Below are positions 6,184-9,864 of a stretch of DNA of 9,864 nucleotides, in pieces. This DNA comes from Candidatus Omnitrophota bacterium (lineage in GTDB: Bacteria > Omnitrophota > Gorgyraeia > Gygaellales > Profunditerraquicolaceae), in contig JAQUSM010000017.1 of NCBI GenBank assembly GCA_028715095.1, forward strand, positions 3,473 to 13,336. Reading direction: 5' to 3'. The notes under the pieces are model-generated. The model was not told the DNA's origin. It saw only the letters and a list, made by a program, of their open reading frames with translations, and made no database searches. The translations under genes were made by a program, and so were the position numbers. Numbering within the stretch: position 1 is the first letter of the stretch; each line of letters begins with the position of its first letter.

Positions 6184-7689
6184 TTACTTCTTCTTGGTTT
6201 CAATGCGCGGGAATAATGGATTGCCTTTTTTTATTTTACCCTCCCCAAACTGTTCCTGAATCGCAAAAGCAGTCCGGGGAATAAAAATCTCCAGTTGTCT
6301 GGATACCGATCTGATGACATCGACTAATAGCCGGATAAATATTTTTAATTCTTCCTGTTTGTTTTCTTTTGCCAAATTCCAGGGCTTGGTTTCTTCAACA
6401 TACTTATTAGCCATGCCGATTAACTCCCAAATAGCTTCCAGGGCCAGACTAAAGTTCTGTCCGTCCAGGGCCAAATGGACTCTTGCTTCCAACTGCTGGA
6501 TTTTAGCTAAAATACCGGCAACGCCCTGGTTATCTTTAACTTTATTAAAATCAACTTCCGGAATATTACCGTCAAAATACTTCTCGACCATAGTCAAAGT
6601 ACGATAAACCAGGTTCCCCAGGTCATTTGCCAAATCGCTGTTGTAACGCTTAATTATCCCCTCTTCCGAGAAATTCCCGTCTAAGCCAAACGGCACATCC
6701 CGAAGAAGAAAATACCTGTAGGCATCCAGGCCATATTTTTCTACCATCTCAAGCGGGTTAACTGCGTTTCCGCGCGATTTAGACATCTTGTCTTCATTAA
6801 TCATCCACCAGCCATGCGCAAACACTGCCTTGGGAAGCTTGATATTTAAAGCATGCAGCATAATCGGCCAATAAACTGTATGCTGCCTTAAAATATCCTT
6901 GGCCATCAAATGCAATTCTGCCGGCCACCATTCAGACTGGTAATTATCCTGGCTGTCAAATTCACCAACCGCGCTGATATAATTAACCAGAGCATCAAAC
7001 CAAACATAGGTTACATGCTCCGGAGCAAAAGGCAAAGGTATGCCCCAATTTAGCCTTTCCTTGGGCCGCGAAATACACAAATCATTTAATTTATTTAATT
7101 CCAGGAATCTTAAGGTCTCTTCATAACGGCTGGCGGGTTTAATAAAATCCCGGTTTTTCTTAAGAAACTCCAGAAGCCAATCCTGATATTTCGATAATTT
7201 AAAAAAATAGTTGCTCTCAACAATACGCTCAACCGGCCTCTGGCAATCCGGGCACAGACCGCCTATTGCCTGAGATTCAAGCCAAAATGTTTCACAGGGA
7301 GTACAATATAACCCCTCATATTTACCTTCGTAGATATCGCCTTTTTTAAAAAGAATCTCTAAAACTCTCTGCACAACCTTGACATGACGTTGTTCAGTAG
7401 TGCGGATAAAATCATCGTAAGAAACATCCAAGGATTTCCAGAGATTTCTGAATTGCAGGCTTGTCTGATCTACGAAATCCTGCGCAGAAAGCTTGGCGCT
7501 GTCTGCGGCCTTCTGGATTTTTTGCCCATGCTCGTCGGTTCCGGTGAGAAAACGCACATTCTCTTTTCCTAAGACATTGCGCTTAAACCTGGTTAAAACA
7601 TCGGCGGCAATAGTAGTATAGGAATGCCCGATATGCGGAGAGGCATTTACATAATAAATGGGGGTAGTAATATAAAATTTATTTGCCAT
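6184..7689 (-). CDS. metG: Methionyl-tRNA synthetase
   Basis: This class I aminoacyl-tRNA synthetase charges tRNA-Met, including the initiator, in the cytoplasm. The 501 residues contain TPIYYVNASPHIGHSYTT with HIGH at 19-22, TGTDEHGQKI at 49-58, a zinc knuckle formed by C129, C132, C146 and C149, YVWFDALVNYISA at 228-240, AHGWW at 291-295, and the second signature KMSKSRG at 301-307. The anticodon-binding helical domain follows, including KPWNLAK. The protein ends at 501, so the C-terminal EMAP-II-like tRNA-binding domain of the E. coli enzyme (677 residues) is absent, as in other short bacterial forms. The ATG at 7689 has AAGGA about eight bases upstream and overlaps the end of ricT by 11 bases. 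Confidence 0.97.
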   Translation of the reverse strand: MANKFYITTPIYYVNASPHIGHSYTTIAADVLTRFKRNVLGKENVRFLTGTDEHGQKIQKAADSAKLSAQDFVDQTSLQFRNLWKSLDVSYDDFIRTTEQRHVKVVQRVLEILFKKGDIYEGKYEGLYCTPCETFWLESQAIGGLCPDCQRPVERIVESNYFFKLSKYQDWLLEFLKKNRDFIKPASRYEETLRFLELNKLNDLCISRPKERLNWGIPLPFAPEHVTYVWFDALVNYISAVGEFDSQDNYQSEWWPAELHLMAKDILRQHTVYWPIMLHALNIKLPKAVFAHGWWMINEDKMSKSRGNAVNPLEMVEKYGLDAYRYFLLRDVPFGLDGNFSEEGIIKRYNSDLANDLGNLVYRTLTMVEKYFDGNIPEVDFNKVKDNQGVAGILAKIQQLEARVHLALDGQNFSLALEAIWELIGMANKYVEETKPWNLAKENKQEELKIFIRLLVDVIRSVSRQLEIFIPRTAFAIQEQFGEGKIKKGNPLFPRIETKKK

Positions 7690-8485
7690 ACTCTTTTTCC
7701 TTGTAGCTTACCTCTATAAATCCGCCTTCATCAAGCTGGACAGTAACCAGGCGCTTAAAAACATTGACATTAATAACCTTACCCTTGCCCTGTTCCGTAT
7801 TTAAATGCTCGCCTTCCCGGGGCAGTCCTTTTGAAAGCAGCTTATAAGTCTCGTATTCGTAAGAAAGACAGCACATAAGCCGGCCGCATAAGCCGGATAT
7901 TTTCGGAGGGTTAAGCGACAGCCCCTCTTCTTTTGCCATCTTTATTGTTACCGGCTCAAAATCCTTCAGGAACCTTTTACAGCAAAGCTCCCTGCCGCAT
8001 GAGCCATAACCGCCGAAAAGCCTGGCTTCGTCCCTTACGCCGATCTGCCTTAATTCAATACGCGCCTTAAATATCTTAGCCAGATCCTTAACCAGGTTAC
8101 GGAAATCCACGCGGCCGTCTGAAGTAAAGTAAAACAATATCTTGGAACGGTCAAAAGAATACTCCGCCTTAACCAGTTTCATATCCAGTTTATGCTCGGC
8201 TATCTTCTTTTCGCAGGCGTTAAAAGCCTCCCTGGCTTTGACAGAATTATCTTCTACCTGTTTCAGGTCGCTTTCCCTGGCCAGGCGGATTATTTTCTTC
8301 GGCGGCTCTTTGGAGTTAGCCTCGGCGCAGCAATGCGCCTGATTCGGAAGGATAACGCATCCATAATCTAAACCCCTGTCATGCTCGACAATTACACAAT
8401 CCCCGACTTTTAAAGTTAAATTTCCAGCCTGATAAAATTGTATCTGGCCGGAATTTCTAAGTTGCACCAAGATCATGCCTTCCAT
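7679..8485 (-). CDS. ricT: PSP1-domain protein, RicT/YaaT-like
   Basis: This 268-residue protein belongs to the PSP1 C-terminal domain family. In Bacillus subtilis the homologue YaaT/RicT works with RicA and RicF in an Fe-S-containing complex that influences RNase Y-dependent mRNA processing, sporulation and competence; that role need not apply here. Recognisable blocks are KVGDCVIVEHDRGLDYG (26-42), IGVRDEARLFGGYGSCG (148-164) with ELCCKRFLKDF after it, VTIKMAKEEGLSLNP (179-193) and KISGLCGRLMCCLSYE (195-210). Cysteines C163, C168, C169, C200, C205 and C206 are the likely metal or cluster ligands. The start at 8485 is chosen because AGGAG lies seven bases upstream; the next Met (8476) has no such site. 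It overlaps holB by 13 bases, and holB-ricT adjacency matches Bacillus. Confidence 0.9.
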   Translation of the reverse strand: MEGMILVQLRNSGQIQFYQAGNLTLKVGDCVIVEHDRGLDYGCVILPNQAHCCAEANSKEPPKKIIRLARESDLKQVEDNSVKAREAFNACEKKIAEHKLDMKLVKAEYSFDRSKILFYFTSDGRVDFRNLVKDLAKIFKARIELRQIGVRDEARLFGGYGSCGRELCCKRFLKDFEPVTIKMAKEEGLSLNPPKISGLCGRLMCCLSYEYETYKLLSKGLPREGEHLNTEQGKGKVINVNVFKRLVTVQLDEGGFIEVSYKEKEYGK

Positions 8486-9432
8486 AACTGGACTCCTAAG
8501 TTGTGCAAAAGTAATTTGCTGTTAATATTTTTCTCCAGATAAAACATACTTTCCGAAATCGCCGCTAATATGCTATCAAGCTGTTTAAAAGAAAATTCAC
8601 GCATCAGTTTTAGTAAATCATTCTTCCGGTCTAAATGCATTAACTCTCTTTCCGGAAGGCCCGCCTTAAGCAAATATATATCCCTGAACCAGGAGGCCAT
8701 AAGATTTAAATAGCCGCGTAACTGTTCTTTACTCTGGCCTGTCAAATTACGGTCAAGCGGCCTGCCGGCAACCGCGAAAGAATCAAATATCCTGTTCTTC
8801 TCCTCAAATATCTTAGAATCCTTCAATTTGAGCGCCAGGCCCAATCTTCCCTCGGAATAGAAACTAATAAAATGCGCAGGAAGCCTATCAATAAAATATT
8901 TATTGATCAAAACATCCTCGAGCAAAGTTATTGCCAAAGGAGAGAATCTTATAACCTTACAGCGCGAAAGCACGGTCTTAAAGATATTCTGCGGCTTATG
9001 CGTAATTAAAATAATCAGGCTGTCAGCCGGGGGCTCCTCCAGGATTTTAAGCAGAGAATTTGCCGCCTCGGGGTTAAGCTTATGCGCGTCATCGATAATA
9101 AAAACCTTCATTGCGCCTTCATACGGCCGGAAATTTGCCTCCCGCTGCAAACCGCGGATATCCTCAATCTTGATCTGAGCGGTATCGCTTTCGATAATAT
9201 GCAGGTCGGGATGCTGCAGCTTTTCCATTTTTAAACATGAGCTGCAGGCCCCGCATGGCCTGTCTTGCTGGGCTGTGCAATTTAATTTCTCGGCAATTAT
9301 TTTAGCAACCGCCTTTTTGCCGATACCTTCCGGGCCGCTAAAAATATAACCGCCGGAAAAAGAGGAATTTTCTATGTAGGCATTTATTATATTCAGGGGT
9401 TTTTCATGCCCCAGGATATCGCTAAAGCGCAT
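8473..9432 (-). CDS. holB: DNA polymerase III delta-prime subunit
   Basis: Delta-prime is an AAA+ subunit of the clamp loader that opens and places the beta sliding clamp on primed DNA. In 319 residues one sees the start MRFSDILGHEKPLNIINAYI, a Walker A-like loop GPEGIGKKA (33-41), a zinc module with C52, C60, C63 and C66, the Walker B-like segment VFIIDDAHKL (110-119), NSLLKILEEPP (125-135) and the SRC motif LSRCKVIRF (155-163). The intact K39 in the P-loop and the SRC arginine resemble the DnaX-like core, but the divergent C-terminal half and the tmk neighbour fit HolB rather than DnaX. AGAAGG (9440-9445) sits seven bases before the ATG. The gene overlaps tmk by 11 bases and ricT by 13. Confidence 0.93.
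   Translation of the reverse strand: MRFSDILGHEKPLNIINAYIENSSFSGGYIFSGPEGIGKKAVAKIIAEKLNCTAQQDRPCGACSSCLKMEKLQHPDLHIIESDTAQIKIEDIRGLQREANFRPYEGAMKVFIIDDAHKLNPEAANSLLKILEEPPADSLIILITHKPQNIFKTVLSRCKVIRFSPLAITLLEDVLINKYFIDRLPAHFISFYSEGRLGLALKLKDSKIFEEKNRIFDSFAVAGRPLDRNLTGQSKEQLRGYLNLMASWFRDIYLLKAGLPERELMHLDRKNDLLKLMREFSFKQLDSILAAISESMFYLEKNINSKLLLHNLGVQLWKA
8493..8497 (-). promoter_or_regulatory. Shine-Dalgarno that fixes the ricT start
   Basis: The minus strand reads AGGAG here, seven bases before the ATG at 8485 and inside the holB coding sequence. It favours that start over the in-frame ATG at 8476, which would form an ATGA overlap with the holB stop but has no well-spaced site. Confidence 0.65.
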
Positions 9433-9864
9433 CGGCTAACCTTCTAATATTATTTTGAGTTTCTGATTTATCCGCCTCTACCCTGACTATTTTGATCCGT
9501 TCCGGCTCAAGCCTGGCAAGTTTCAAGTAACCCCTTCTTACCATTTCATGATATTTAAACGAACGCTGCTCAATGCGATCTTTACAGTTACAGCGGTGCT
9601 TAAGCCCTTTTCTTACCGGCAGGTCCAGGAAAAGGGTAAGACCGGGTTTTATGCCTAAAGTCGCGAAATTACCGATAGTCTTGATCATACCTATATCTAT
9701 CCCTAAACCAAACCCCTGATAAGCAATTGTAGAATCCAGGAAGCGGTCACAGATAACAATCTTGCCGGCTTCTAACGCAGGTTTGATAATATCCCTTACC
9801 ACCTGGGCGCGGGCAGCCATGTAAAGCAAAGTCTCTGCCTCAGGAGATATTTTACTGCCGGGAT
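9422..9864 (-). CDS. tmk: Thymidylate kinase, 5' part outside the window
   Basis: Tmk phosphorylates dTMP to dTDP, feeding dTTP synthesis. The frame is open from the right edge, giving 146 residues here; the N-terminal P-loop and roughly the first 60 residues lie beyond the window. Visible blocks are SPEAETLLYMAARAQ, the dTMP-binding signature ICDRFLDSTIAYQG, PGLTLFLDLPV, and the lid/C-terminal region with DRIEQRSFKYHEMVRRGY. The lid contains an unusual CNC triplet just before KDRIE. There is no genuine start inside the window: the first possible in-frame start codon (TTG at 9829) falls in the middle of the conserved LLYMAARAQ block. The 3' end overlaps holB by 11 bases; tmk before holB is conserved in many bacteria. 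Confidence 0.95.
   Translation of the reverse strand, partial: PGSKISPEAETLLYMAARAQVVRDIIKPALEAGKIVICDRFLDSTIAYQGFGLGIDIGMIKTIGNFATLGIKPGLTLFLDLPVRKGLKHRCNCKDRIEQRSFKYHEMVRRGYLKLARLEPERIKIVRVEADKSETQNNIRRLADAL

Noticed and set aside
8474..8476. Alternative ricT start at 8476 forming an ATGA overlap with holB
   Set aside because: Possible, but the well-spaced AGGAG seven bases before 8485 favours the longer form by three residues.
9422..9829. A short, complete thymidylate kinase starting at 9829
   Set aside because: The codon there is an internal TTG within a conserved helix, and the frame continues to the window edge with typical Tmk sequence (PGSKISPEAET).
1..9864. Defence system, CRISPR array, prophage, tRNA or rRNA gene
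   Set aside because: No regularly spaced repeats, no phage or nuclease-effector genes beyond TatD, and no stretch resembling tRNA or rRNA on either strand; coding sequence fills almost everything.

Overview
The window is one uninterrupted minus-strand gene string. It reads from the right edge to the left edge, and every convincing gene points the same way. In transcription order it holds: thymidylate kinase (tmk, 5' part outside the window), DNA polymerase III delta-prime (holB), a PSP1/RicT-type protein, methionyl-tRNA synthetase (metG), a TatD-family hydrolase, a DUF362 protein with two C-terminal [4Fe-4S] motifs, 5-methylthioribose-1-phosphate isomerase (mtnA), thiamine-monophosphate kinase (thiL), tsaE, tsaB and alanine racemase (alr, 3' end outside the window). 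There are no rRNA or tRNA genes, CRISPR arrays, prophage genes or transposase genes.

The genes are bacterial and mostly housekeeping. Composition is moderate in GC with AT-rich stretches, stop codons are standard, and junctions are very tight: most neighbours overlap by 1 to 22 bases. The tmk-holB-ricT-metG-tatD order resembles the Bacillus tmk...holB-yaaT...metS-yabD region. The thiL-tsaE-tsaB order resembles Bacillus thiL-ydiB-ydiC. The protein sequences do not look like ordinary Firmicutes. The iron-sulfur DUF362 protein fits an anaerobic or deep-branching lineage; an Omnitrophota-like uncultured bacterium is my guess, not something the sequence proves.

Right block (about 4296-9864): nucleotide supply (Tmk), replication clamp loading (HolB), RicT, translation (MetG), TatD and the DUF362-ferredoxin protein, with gaps no longer than 11 bases. 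Left block (1-4081): MtnA (methylthioadenosine salvage), ThiL (thiamine diphosphate synthesis), TsaE and TsaB (t6A modification of tRNA), and Alr (D-alanine for peptidoglycan), again overlapping.

The two blocks are separated by the only real intergenic region, 4082-4295. It is not ordinary spacer. It is about 60% GC by hand count, against roughly 30-45% in sampled flanking stretches. It is bounded by near-perfect 19-base inverted repeats, contains a 7-bp perfect hairpin, and stays open in the mtnA frame. It looks like a small non-autonomous repeat (MITE- or REP-like) and is the most noteworthy item here. Apart from it and some unusual gene neighbours, I see no evidence for a new multi-gene system.
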